A stretch of 64,000 nucleotides of DNA from Ruoffia sp044336205 (GTDB lineage Bacteria > Bacillota > Bacilli > Lactobacillales > Aerococcaceae): positions 620,001 through 684,000 of the forward strand of contig CP172318.1 of NCBI GenBank assembly GCA_044336205.1, read 5' to 3'. Below, in pieces: positions 1-8,367 of the stretch. Under the pieces are notes generated by a model. That model made no database searches. It was given only the letters and a program-made list of their open reading frames with translations, and had not been told where the DNA came from. The stretch's first letter is position 1. Each line of letters begins with the position of its first letter. Position numbers and translations under genes: made by a program.

Positions 1-669
1 TGAGTTTGTGCTGGATGAAAGCACGAAAATGCGATTGCCGTTCAAATCGGATTTGCTGACATCGGTGAGGGAGGCTCTGGTCAATTCATTAATGCATGCT
101 TATTACGATTCCGATACTCCAATTAGAATTAATGCTTATCGGATTATTATGAATTTATAAATCCCGGAAAGATGAGAATAACTGTTGATGAATTCATTCA
201 TGGAGGAAACTCGAATATTAGAAACCATACCATGTCATCTATCATGCGCAGGATTGGAATTTCAGAAAAAGCAGGTAGTGGAGGTCCGCGTATTTTTGAT
301 GTTGCATCGAAATATAGATTAAAATTACCAGAAGTAATTAGAGAACAAAATCGAACAGTAGTAAGAATTTGGAAAGTCGATTTGGAAAAAACCTTTGAAA
401 CATACCCTGAAGAGCAGCAGAGAATACTGTATTATTTAGTCGAACACCAATCAATTAGTAGAAGTGAGGCTAATGAAAAATTGTCAATGGAAAATCATAT
501 GTTTAGAACTACCATTAACGATTTGTTAGAAAAAAATATGATTGATGTTATAGGTAAAGGTCGTTCAACAAGATATGTTTTTAAATTATCATCCCCTGAA
601 CAATCTTATGGTATGAAAAGATTATTAAGATTAATAGAAGATAATATAGTGCGCCGAGATTCTGAATAA
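1..669 (+). pseudogene. Frameshifted, 5'-truncated ATP-binding/AlbA_2-type DNA-binding protein remnant
   Basis: The window opens inside a gene. Frame 2 reads VREALVNSLMHAYY and stops at about 158, while the homologous continuation (DYYEFINPGKM, then an ATG at 172) lies in frame 1, so one base has been lost near 139-142. The downstream part keeps HGGNSNIRNH and SEKAGSGGPRIFD, typical of the HATPase_c_4 region of AlbA_2/RecG-like transcriptional regulators, followed by a winged-helix-like tail (EANEKLSM...TTINDLLEK). The ATG at 172 has no clear ribosome binding site. I infer an inactive gene; the 165-residue C-terminal part alone could still be made, but I see no support for that. Confidence 0.75.
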
Positions 670-722
670 GTGTTAACCAAACCAAACTCTCACAGCACCT
701 AAATTAATCTATACCTGTACTC

Positions 723-848
723 GAACGCACTCGGCTGGAAGAGTATGATGAGGCTTTGACGAATCGGTTGGTCAAGGAAGTTGTTATCAATGATAAATGT
801 ATTGAAATTGGTCTTTCCAGTATGGAAATAATTAGGATAGAAAAATAA
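723..848 (+). pseudogene. C-terminal remnant of a large serine recombinase
   Basis: An open stretch without a start encodes ERTRLEEYDEALTNRLVKEV followed by a short beta-rich tail ending ...MEIIRIEK and a stop. This is the characteristic last ~40 residues of large serine recombinases (the 'YDE.L...LV..V.V' block followed by a '.E..F.SG.EI' strand). Nothing of the catalytic domain is present. It sits just upstream of the erm gene, consistent with a decayed integrative element. Family assignment is by motif memory only. Confidence 0.6.
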
Positions 849-978
849 CAAAGCGGGAGTATAAATAATTAATTTAAAGGAGGCAAGATATGTCTTTATA
901 GGATTTTATGAATCTAGTTAATAACATAGTTTTTTGGTAAAATGGTTTTAGAATTTATTCAGATTGGAGTGAAAACTT

Positions 979-1023
979 TTGAGTAATTTAAGTATAGCTG
1001 TAGTAAAAGCAAACTTCTCATAA
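979..1023 (+). CDS. First leader peptide of the erm gene (14 aa)
   Basis: TTG start preceded by a GGAG (966-969) with good spacing; encodes MSNLSIAVVKANFS. The IAVV(E/K) core is the motif of leader peptides that stall ribosomes with macrolides in front of erm(A)-class genes. It lies about 130 nt before the methyltransferase start and immediately before a 6-bp inverted repeat that overlaps the binding site of the second leader. Its function is inferred from motif and position; the short length means it cannot be proven from sequence alone. Confidence 0.6.
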   Translation: MSNLSIAVVKANFS

Positions 1024-1148
1024 AATAAACTATGAGGAGGAATTAATTTGAATTGTACAAGTATGTTTGTTGTAAAAATTATTCATTGTAGACCTGTTAT
1101 TTAGTTAACGGCTATAATGAATATCATTCATTATAGCCTATAGAAAGG
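1015..1148 (+). promoter_or_regulatory. Translational attenuator stem-loops of the erm gene
   Basis: Two inverted repeats are visible. The first pairs CTCATA (1017-1022) with TATGAG (1031-1036) and partly buries the Shine-Dalgarno sequence of leader 2. The second is a 13-bp perfect repeat, arms 1110-1122 and 1126-1138 with a 3-nt loop, just before the AAAGGA (1143-1148) used by the methyltransferase. Alternative pairings with upstream sequence are likely in an attenuator but were not folded here. Confidence 0.6.
1048..1104 (+). CDS. Second leader peptide of the erm gene (18 aa)
   Basis: TTG start 7 nt after a strong GAGGAGG (1034-1040); encodes MNCTSMFVVKIIHCRPVI. The CTS..VV.I pattern resembles the CTSIAVVEIT leader of erm(A). 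It ends six bases before a 13-bp perfect inverted repeat (1110-1138) that precedes the methyltransferase ribosome binding site. The arrangement of two consecutive leaders matches the two-step translational attenuation known for erm(A). Confidence 0.6.
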   Translation: MNCTSMFVVKIIHCRPVI

Positions 1149-1155
1149 ACTTATA

Positions 1156-1887
1156 ATGAAAAGACAACAAATTAAATACACACAAAATTTTATTACTGCT
1201 AAAGAAGACATTGAAGGCATATTATCCTTAACTAATATCTCACAGAATGATTTATTATATGAGATAGGATCTGGTAAAGGACATTTTACAAAAGAATTAT
1301 GCAAAATTTGTAAGGAAGTAACTGCCATTGAAATTGATACAAAGATGTGTGAGGCAACTAGAAAAAGAGTTGGAAATCAAAATAATCTTAACATTATTAA
1401 TGAGAATGTTTTGTCCTATAATTTCCCTCATGACAAGGATTATAAAATATATGGAAATATACCTTACAACATCAGTACCGATCTTGTAAAAAAGATTGCT
1501 TACGAAACCTCGGCAAGCGACAGTTTTTTAATTGTAGAAGAAGGCTTTGCAAAAAGATTATTAGATATGAATCGAGCTTTGGCATTAATCCTTAGAAAAG
1601 ATTTAGAAATATCAATCGTAAAAAATATTCCGAGAACAATATTTCATCCTAGACCTAGTGTTGACTCTTCACTAATTAGAATGAAAAGACTCAATAATTA
1701 TATGACATCAAGAGATAGACAAATCTATGAGGATTTTGTGTATAGCTGGGTGAATAAAGATTATCGAAAATTATTTACTAAAAACCAAATTCGAAGAGTT
1801 AAACAAAATGTAAAGATTAATGATTTTAGTCAGGTCACATTGGAACAATTTGATAGTATATTTGAGAGTTATCAATTGTTTAATTAA
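1156..1887 (+). CDS. erm: erm(A)-like 23S rRNA (adenine-2058-N6) methyltransferase
   Basis: Encodes 243 residues, the same length as Erm(A). Known family role: methylation of A2058 of 23S rRNA with S-adenosylmethionine, giving resistance to macrolides, lincosamides and streptogramin B. Visible motifs: N-terminal QNF (10-12), SAM-binding EIGSGKGHF (36-44), acidic EID (59-61) and catalytic NIPYN (101-105), then the FHPRPSVDS block of the target-recognition part. ATG at 1156 with AAAGGA at 1143-1148. The frame is intact and very AT-rich. It lies between a recombinase remnant and decayed sequence, suggesting acquisition by transfer. Erm(A)-type is clear in style; identity to a named allele class is not established. 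Confidence 0.92.
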   Translation: MKRQQIKYTQNFITAKEDIEGILSLTNISQNDLLYEIGSGKGHFTKELCKICKEVTAIEIDTKMCEATRKRVGNQNNLNIINENVLSYNFPHDKDYKIYGNIPYNISTDLVKKIAYETSASDSFLIVEEGFAKRLLDMNRALALILRKDLEISIVKNIPRTIFHPRPSVDSSLIRMKRLNNYMTSRDRQIYEDFVYSWVNKDYRKLFTKNQIRRVKQNVKINDFSQVTLEQFDSIFESYQLFN

Positions 1888-2330
1888 ATTTATAGATTAT
1901 GATTCTTAAGTTTTATTCCTAATGTTGGCTAGACTATTGATATGTAGACAAACATAAATTCAGGCGGATTGCACAATGAGCAATTTTTAAGACATATTGA
2001 TGAAAAGAGTGATGTATATTTGAAAAGCTCTACTAATACTAATATGAGCTGGATATAATCTTTTTGAAAGATTGATTGAAGAATTAGTTAAACATTAATC
2101 TTAACGAAAAATAGGAGAGACATGGAGCTATGCAGTGATTATGCATAGCCTTTGTCCCTCTTTAGTATTATTTTAAAGAAAATTTGTGTCATGTGTCGTA
2201 TATAAATATTTACTTTGAAGGCACTTTTCAATAAAATTTGAGTGATAACAAGAAAACTTTGTGCAGATTACTTACCAGAAGAAGTAATTTCTTGTAAGGT
2301 TCTGTCTAGTCGATATGGAGGAGAAAAAGC
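1888..2330. other. Intergenic region with a gene fragment
   Basis: No intact gene. Around 1962-2058 the plus strand has a short open stretch (NEQFLRHIDEKSDVYLKSS, ending at a stop) followed in another frame by NLFERLIEELVKH, which looks like a decayed gene tail that I do not recognise. A hairpin lies at 2113-2160. The last 15 bases carry GGAGG for the downstream acetyltransferase. Confidence 0.4.
2113..2165 (+). terminator. Hairpin, possible terminator
   Basis: GCTATGCA (2127-2134) pairs with TGCATAGC (2142-2149), and the flanks AGAGACATGG / CTTTGTCCCTCT extend the stem imperfectly. A T-rich stretch follows but there is no long U run, so terminator function is uncertain. Confidence 0.45.
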
Positions 2331-2858
2331 ATGAATTTAACAACAGAAAGAATGACCTTGAGAACTTTTAAATCACAAGATTTAAGAGATCTATTAGATT
2401 TTTATCAAGATGAAGAGGTTTGTAAATACTTGTTACATGAGCCATGGGATGATAGTACTTCTACTGAGTTATTAAATGAGAAAATAAATAATAATGAGCT
2501 TTCTGAAGCGAAGTTGTTGAACATAGCTTGTGTGTTAGAGGAGAAAGTTATCGGGGATATTTCTGTTTGGTACACCGATATGAAAGAAACGGTAGAAATT
2601 GGCTATGTTTTTAATCCTAAGTATTCTGGACGTGGATATGCAAGTGAAGCGGTAACGAGAGTGATTGGCTATTTATTTTCAGAACATAATGTTCATCGTA
2701 TCCAGGCGGTGCTAGATGCAAGAAATTTTGCCTCAGCGAAATTATGTCAAAGAGTAGGTATGCGACAAGAGGCACACTTTATCCAAGATTATTGGAGTAA
2801 AGGCGAATGGACGGATAGTTACGTCTATGCAATTTTGGCATCTGAGCATGTAATCTAA
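2331..2858 (+). CDS. GNAT family N-acetyltransferase (RimJ/RimL type)
   Basis: Encodes 175 residues of an Acetyltransf_3 domain that transfers an acetyl group from acetyl-CoA to an amino group; the substrate cannot be told from sequence. The N-terminal TERMTLRTF block, the acetyl-CoA loop SGRGYASEA (99-107) and the N132...SAKLCQRVGM segment are typical of RimJ/RimL-like and small-molecule acetyltransferases. ATG follows GGAGG at 9-nt spacing. It stands alone between an erm island and the restriction genes; a link with drug resistance is possible but unsupported. Confidence 0.85.
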   Translation: MNLTTERMTLRTFKSQDLRDLLDFYQDEEVCKYLLHEPWDDSTSTELLNEKINNNELSEAKLLNIACVLEEKVIGDISVWYTDMKETVEIGYVFNPKYSGRGYASEAVTRVIGYLFSEHNVHRIQAVLDARNFASAKLCQRVGMRQEAHFIQDYWSKGEWTDSYVYAILASEHVI

Positions 2859-3013
2859 TTACCATCCAAACCACACTTCCAACATACTATTATCAATTAA
2901 TACGTTAACCACCATACATGTTGAGTGTATAGTATTGATGGAAAAAGTAGCTGATTAAAACCTTGATACTATAAGGTTGTTAATGAAAATGATAAATTGA
3001 TATGCTAATATTA

Positions 3014-3058
3014 GAAGGAGTAAACTTGATTTTTTGATTAAGAGACTCCTTTTTATTA
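3014..3058 (+). terminator. Rho-independent terminator
   Basis: AAGGAGT (3015-3021) pairs with ACTCCTT (3045-3051), with inner partial pairing, followed by a T-rich tail. It lies in the gap between the acetyltransferase and mod. Confidence 0.55.
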
Positions 3059-3113
3059 TTTTAAAGGGAGTTTGACTGTGGAAACAGATCAAAGAGAGTA
3101 AGGGGTTGTTAAG

Positions 3114-4982
3114 TTGAATACGAAAATTATGAACGAGTTAAATGATATATTATCATCTTTCGGAGATAAATATTTTATTGGCAATGAATTAAATAAAGCA
3201 AAAGTCATTCAAGATATTGACAGCTATGATGAAGAACTTATTATAGCTTTATTAAGCAATGAGTTAGTGAAGAAACATTATGCCAAACAAATTGGTGAGT
3301 ATACTCTTTTAGAAACAAATAAGCTTATCGAAACCTTTGAAATGGATAACTATTGGATGGACTCCTATACTAATTATTCTAAGAAAATTGGTTTAACCGT
3401 AAATGGACGATTTTTAGATGAATCCACAGATGTGGTCTTGGATTTCCCGTATAAAGATACAGTATTGAAAGCTGGGATGTCTAAAGAAGATGTGGAGAAA
3501 GAAGACCTTCTTCCAAATGAACCCTTCCTTAATGAAGTAATTACTGCAGAAGAAATTGATACATTACTAGATAAGAAAGTTTTAGTGAACGCTAAGCGAT
3601 ATACAACTGAAGGTGTTCAGTATGCTACTGAGTTTTCTGAAGAAGATAATCTGATTTTGAAAGGGAATAACTTGCTTGGGCTGCATACATTGAAAGAAAA
3701 GTATGCAGGTAAAGTGAAATTAATTTATATTGATCCGCCATATAATACAGGTGGAGATTCATTTATTTATAATGATAACTTTAATCATAGCTCATGGCTT
3801 ACATTCATGAAAAGCCGGCTAGACATTGCCCATAACCTGTTAAAAGAAGATGGATGCTTATTTATAAGTTTGGATGATAAAGAAGTCCATTATCTCAAAG
3901 TATTAGCTGATGAAATATTTGGTAGAGAAAATTTCATAACAAATATCTGTCATAAAGCTAGGGCATCTGTTTCGAATGATAAAATTATTTCTAATAGTCA
4001 TAATCATTTATTGATGTATGGAAAAAACGAAAGAGAAATATTTAATAATAAATCAAATTATGGAATCCCAAATATATTAGAAGGGTTTAATCAAAGAGAC
4101 GAAATTGGAGAGTATAAATTAACTCCGGTAGATGGACCTGGTGGCGCGCGGAAAGGGAATCCATATTATGAGTTCTTAGGTGTAAAAGGCTACTGGAGAT
4201 ATTCGAAAGAAACTATGCAAGAACTTTACGATGATAATCAAATAGTAAAAACGCAAAATAATTTACAAAGAAAATATTATAAAAAAGATGCACAGAAAAA
4301 GAAGAAGACACTTACAACTTGGTGGGATGATAATTTCTTAACATCCACTGCAACAAGGGAACTACAAAAACTATTTGGAGAAAAAGTATTTAATAATCCT
4401 AAAAATGAATATTTGTTGAGAAGGATAATTGAATTTACTACGGAAGAAAATGATATTGTCCTTGATTTCTTCATGGGCTCTGCCACAACCCAAGCAGTCG
4501 CCATGAAAATGAATCGCCGTTTTATCGGTATCGAACAAATGGACTATATTAATACCGTTTCTGTACCTCGTCTCCAAAAAATTATTGAGGGTGAACAAGG
4601 TGGTATTTCCAAAGACGTCAACTGGCAAGGCGGGGGTTCCTTCGTCTATGCCGAACTCATGGAAAAATCCAAAGGCTATTTAGAGTCTGTCTTAGAAGCC
4701 GAGGATACAGACAGCTTAAAACAAATTTACCAATTAATGTTAGAGAATGTTGATTTGGATTTCCGGGCAGATTTAGAACAAGTTCAGGAAATGCTAAATG
4801 ATGCTATTTCGTTGGAAGATAAGAAGCGCTTATTAGTGAAGGTTATTGATAAGAATCAACTTTATTATAACTATTCTGAAATAGATGATGCGAACGTACG
4901 AGAATTAATTAGTGACAATGATTATGTCTTTAATCAGTCATTCTATAAGGAGGAAGAAATCGATGGCCAAGAAGATCAATAA
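3114..4982 (+). CDS. mod: Type III restriction-modification methyltransferase (Mod)
   Basis: Encodes 622 residues. Adenine-N6 DNA methyltransferase of the beta class: catalytic motif IV DPPYNTGGDSF starts at residue 207, before SAM-binding motif I (DIVLDFFMGSATT, about 447-459). Mod recognises the target through the central region and also works as a subunit of the restriction complex. Motif I reads FMGSAT where FxGSGT is usual. TTG start chosen because AAGGGG at 3100-3105 is well spaced; an ATG at 3129 is an alternative. The 3' end overlaps res by 20 nt, so the two are translationally coupled. The central stretch (about 3940-4430) is visibly more AT-rich than the flanks. Confidence 0.93.
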   Translation: MNTKIMNELNDILSSFGDKYFIGNELNKAKVIQDIDSYDEELIIALLSNELVKKHYAKQIGEYTLLETNKLIETFEMDNYWMDSYTNYSKKIGLTVNGRFLDESTDVVLDFPYKDTVLKAGMSKEDVEKEDLLPNEPFLNEVITAEEIDTLLDKKVLVNAKRYTTEGVQYATEFSEEDNLILKGNNLLGLHTLKEKYAGKVKLIYIDPPYNTGGDSFIYNDNFNHSSWLTFMKSRLDIAHNLLKEDGCLFISLDDKEVHYLKVLADEIFGRENFITNICHKARASVSNDKIISNSHNHLLMYGKNEREIFNNKSNYGIPNILEGFNQRDEIGEYKLTPVDGPGGARKGNPYYEFLGVKGYWRYSKETMQELYDDNQIVKTQNNLQRKYYKKDAQKKKKTLTTWWDDNFLTSTATRELQKLFGEKVFNNPKNEYLLRRIIEFTTEENDIVLDFFMGSATTQAVAMKMNRRFIGIEQMDYINTVSVPRLQKIIEGEQGGISKDVNWQGGGSFVYAELMEKSKGYLESVLEAEDTDSLKQIYQLMLENVDLDFRADLEQVQEMLNDAISLEDKKRLLVKVIDKNQLYYNYSEIDDANVRELISDNDYVFNQSFYKEEEIDGQEDQ

Positions 4983-7680
4983 CAAAACTTTGCCACTTCC
5001 TCTATACGATGAATTACTTAAACTTGACCAGGATGTCTTTGTCAGTGCGACAGCTTATGAGTATCCAGCTTATTTGTCAGAAAATATGGTTCATACCTTT
5101 CGCTATTATCAAGAAGACGCTTTAAGATTCTTCCATTATTCACAAACTCTACCACAATTTCAATACCGTCGTCCTAAGCACGTGTTATTCAATATGGCAA
5201 CGGGATCAGGTAAAACCGATTTAATGGCGGGTTTGATGCTTTATCTCTATCAAGAACATCATTATCAGAATTTTCTCTTTGTGGTGAATACGAATTCAGT
5301 TCTCAATAAAACGATTGACAACTTAACGAATTCTCAGTCTGATAAGTATCTCTTTCAACAGTCAATTGAAATTGAAGGAGAACGAATCCGAATTGAGAAA
5401 GTCAGTCAATTTCCAAGACAACCTCAAAAAAATGTTATTTATTTGAAATTGGCTTCTATTCAATCGGTCTTCAATGACTTATTTACTCAACGAGAGAATA
5501 CGATGGGGCTAACAGATTATTCCCGTCATAAAATCGCAGTATTAGGAGATGAAGCTCATCACTACTCTGCCTCAACCAAGAAAGAGAAAGAGGAAGAAAA
5601 GTCATGGGAACGGGCCATTGATTTAATTTTGGAAGCCCATTCTGATAATCGTCTGTTGGAATTTACGGCTACCATTGACTTGGATAATAAAAATGTCTAT
5701 ACCAAGTATAAAGATAAGATTATTTATCGTTACACCTTAGACCGATATATTAGTGATCGCTTTTCAAAAAATGTCAAGCGAATCCAATCTAGTAATACGG
5801 ACTTAGATAATATGATGAATGTCATACTTTTGAGTGAGTTCCGTAGACGCTTTGCTCTAGAGTTTTATGGCAGTCAAATTAAACCAGTGATTTTATTCAA
5901 GTCCCCTAAAATAGTTGATTCGAATGACGCTGAAGCTAAATTCAAGGAGTTAATTAATCAACTCACTGCCGAAAAAGTTGAGGAGTTTATCCGTTTCCGT
6001 ACTCGTATTAGCGATGATGAACAAAGCGAAACCTTAAGTCGAGCTTATCAGTATTATTTAGCTAATGCAGATGAACTCCCTCATATCGTTCGCGAAATGA
6101 AGCGTCAATTTTCTCCAAGCCGCATCATTAATGCGAATGACAGCGACCGTGGCGCAGGTATGCTTGAGAAAGGTCAATATGAAGCCTTAAATAGTTTAGA
6201 AGGTCCTTCCAATCTCTATCGGGTTGTTTTCGCAGTGGCCAAACTGACAGAAGGATGGGATGTCCTCAATCTTTATGATATTGTGCGCATCTCTGATACT
6301 GAGAATGCCAAAGGAAATAAAACCTCTACAATGGCAGAAGCTCAGTTGATAGGAAGAGGGGCTCGGTATAATCCCTTTGAACTTGAAGGGGAAATTAGCT
6401 ATCAACGACGGTTTGAAGATGATGGTCGAGATAGCTTGTTATTAGAAACCCTCCACTATCATACGGTAAATGAGCCGCAATACTTGAAGAACTTAGTGGC
6501 CGCACTTAACGAAATGAACTTGCCGACAGGAGAGGATAAGAAAAATCCGCTGCTCGATGTCAAAATCAAGCCATCCTTTAAGCGGACTAAGCTGTGGAAA
6601 GAAGGGGCTATCTATTATAATGAGAAGGTTGAAGTGGATGATTCTTATTACGATAACTTAGCCAAATACGGTATTGATAATCAATCGGATATTACAATTA
6701 ATTGGAAATTTACTGCCAAAGAAGTAACCTATCAATCAAATCAGGTATATGAGGACTACCGAGACACGCATACAGTTGCAGTCGAATTAGACCGACGATA
6801 TTTTGTTAAAGCGATGAATCGTTTAACATTTTATCATTATAGTAATCTCAAAAAGTATCTACCTCAACTAAAATCACGTGAAGCCTTCTTAGGTGAGCCA
6901 TGGCTGAATATCACAAACAGAACACTGTATGCGGTGGTACCATCTATGTTTTCTAGGGAAGATTTCAAAGCAGAGGAAAAACTTGTAATATTAGAGCAGT
7001 ATCTAATGGAAGTCGCTAAGAAAATTCAAACGGGTTATCAAAAAGCGATTGGAACCAATAAATTTATCGCTTACCCTATCAAAGAATTTGTGGCTGACTA
7101 CCGCAAGCGCGTACCTAATTATGATACCAGTTCGATGCGGTTACTTGATAAACCTAACCCTCAACAAGTAAGCCGTCATATTATAAAAGAAGATTACTTT
7201 GTTTATGATTCTACGATTGTTAATCTAACTGAAAAGCAGTTGATTGATCGTATTGCAGAAAGAGTGAGTGAACTTAAAGAAGAATACGAACATGTTTACT
7301 TAATTCGTATGGACGAGAATATGCATCGGGAGTCTGTGAAAAGCGATGCTTTAAAGCTTTATCAATTTGGTGAAAAAGTTCGAGAGCGTCGTTTTGAAGC
7401 TTTTCAACCTGACTTTATTCTTTTGTTGGAGAATAGTGACCATTATCTGCAGATTTTCATTGAACCAAAAGGTATTAATTTATTAGAAAAGGAACAATGG
7501 AAAGAAGATTTATTAATGTATCTTAACGAGCATCAGGCAGATTTAGTATTTGAAGACCAAGTAGAAGGATTAGCTATAAAAGGTCTAAGGTTCTACACTA
7601 TGAATGATGGTAGGGCAACAATGAAGCAATTAAGTGAAATCGCATTAGGCCATAACTTCAAAGGACTCAGTTATGAATAG
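4963..7680 (+). CDS. res: Type III restriction endonuclease subunit (Res)
   Basis: Encodes 905 residues from the ATG at 4963, which follows AAGGAGG at proper spacing; upstream in-frame ATGs lack a binding site. Domains in order: SF2 ATPase with Walker A MATGSGKT (78-85) and DEAHH (196-200), the helicase C half with EGWDV and IGRGAR, and a C-terminal PD-(D/E)xK nuclease marked by PDFILLL and the E834-P-K836 pair. Res translocates or switches on ATP hydrolysis and cleaves DNA with two head-to-head unmethylated sites in complex with Mod. Reading frame is complete, so the system is probably active. Confidence 0.94.
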   Translation: MAKKINNKTLPLPLYDELLKLDQDVFVSATAYEYPAYLSENMVHTFRYYQEDALRFFHYSQTLPQFQYRRPKHVLFNMATGSGKTDLMAGLMLYLYQEHHYQNFLFVVNTNSVLNKTIDNLTNSQSDKYLFQQSIEIEGERIRIEKVSQFPRQPQKNVIYLKLASIQSVFNDLFTQRENTMGLTDYSRHKIAVLGDEAHHYSASTKKEKEEEKSWERAIDLILEAHSDNRLLEFTATIDLDNKNVYTKYKDKIIYRYTLDRYISDRFSKNVKRIQSSNTDLDNMMNVILLSEFRRRFALEFYGSQIKPVILFKSPKIVDSNDAEAKFKELINQLTAEKVEEFIRFRTRISDDEQSETLSRAYQYYLANADELPHIVREMKRQFSPSRIINANDSDRGAGMLEKGQYEALNSLEGPSNLYRVVFAVAKLTEGWDVLNLYDIVRISDTENAKGNKTSTMAEAQLIGRGARYNPFELEGEISYQRRFEDDGRDSLLLETLHYHTVNEPQYLKNLVAALNEMNLPTGEDKKNPLLDVKIKPSFKRTKLWKEGAIYYNEKVEVDDSYYDNLAKYGIDNQSDITINWKFTAKEVTYQSNQVYEDYRDTHTVAVELDRRYFVKAMNRLTFYHYSNLKKYLPQLKSREAFLGEPWLNITNRTLYAVVPSMFSREDFKAEEKLVILEQYLMEVAKKIQTGYQKAIGTNKFIAYPIKEFVADYRKRVPNYDTSSMRLLDKPNPQQVSRHIIKEDYFVYDSTIVNLTEKQLIDRIAERVSELKEEYEHVYLIRMDENMHRESVKSDALKLYQFGEKVRERRFEAFQPDFILLLENSDHYLQIFIEPKGINLLEKEQWKEDLLMYLNEHQADLVFEDQVEGLAIKGLRFYTMNDGRATMKQLSEIALGHNFKGLSYE

Positions 7681-7770
7681 TATTTGTTGACGAGCAAGCC
7701 AAATGCACACGAAACAATAAATGATATACAACAAATTACTTATGAGAAGAATATTTCCAAGGCTAAAAAA

Positions 7771-7806
7771 TAATGGGCTATGTCAATTGAGACACAGCCT
7801 ATTTTT
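7771..7806. terminator. Bidirectional terminator
   Basis: GGGCTATGTC (7775-7784) pairs with GACACAGCCT (7791-7800) with one G-U pair, followed by ATTTTTGTT. It separates res from the converging zinc-ribbon remnant. Confidence 0.7.
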
Positions 7807-7807
7807 G

Positions 7808-8359
7808 TTAAAATGGTAATTCTTCTCGTATCGTATAAGATTGATAATCAGTAAGTACTCCCGCTTTATAAAAGGCAGTTATTCTACCGCCTGTCTCACA
7901 GAAGCGTGCATTGCTTGGGTTTGCGTGTTGTTCTATTAATGCTTGAATTCCCCATTCATCTTCATCCAAATAACCTTCACAGTTATTAAATAAGTATAGG
8001 CCACAAATACGACAATGTTCAGCATCTTCAGAAAATTCTTCATTATGGCATCTAGGACAGATCTTCACTTTATATGTTTGTTTGTCAAACTCTACTCCAT
8101 CTTTATAACACAAGGTGGGCTTCTCCTTTATATTGTCAATTTCTTCTAATTTTGATTTGAAAATAGTTTCTGAACCACAATCATTGCAGTAGTGTGCTAT
8201 GGGTATATTTATAGAGGAACATTCTGGATTAATACACTTATTGAGTAACGTGTAGCCACAAATTCGACAGTAGGATGCGTTATCAGTTATAAGTGAATTA
8301 TTACAATTAAACCATTTTTCACTGTGATTATTTGCGTGATTATCAGTATAAGAAAGCTT
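7808..8359 (-). pseudogene. Zinc-ribbon protein, start codon missing
   Basis: The minus strand is open from just after a TAA (8362-8360) to the stop at 7808, about 183 codons, and contains repeated cysteine ribbons: CRICGYTLLNKC, CNDCG, CPRC, CRICGLYLFNNC. The frame has no ATG or GTG; the only plausible start is a TTG at 8113 that would give a 101-residue C-terminal piece. The two halves repeat the same CRICG..L.N.C pattern. The frame begins within 10 nt of the stop codon of the upstream regulator gene, as if a deletion joined the two. Probably a 5'-truncated gene of unknown function. Confidence 0.6.
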
Positions 8360-8367
8360 TTAAATCT

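Noticed and set aside
1131..1328. Antisense ORF over the erm gene
   Set aside because: Shadow of the erm coding frame with no binding site or protein-like composition; the same was judged for other antisense frames over atp, lac, recQ and res.
4270..4320. Phase-variable repeat in mod
   Set aside because: The A-rich stretch AGAAAAAGAAGAAGAC is too short and irregular for slipped-strand phase variation.
4912..4962. N-terminal extension of Res
   Set aside because: In-frame ATGs lie within mod and have no binding site, whereas ATG 4963 follows AAGGAGG.
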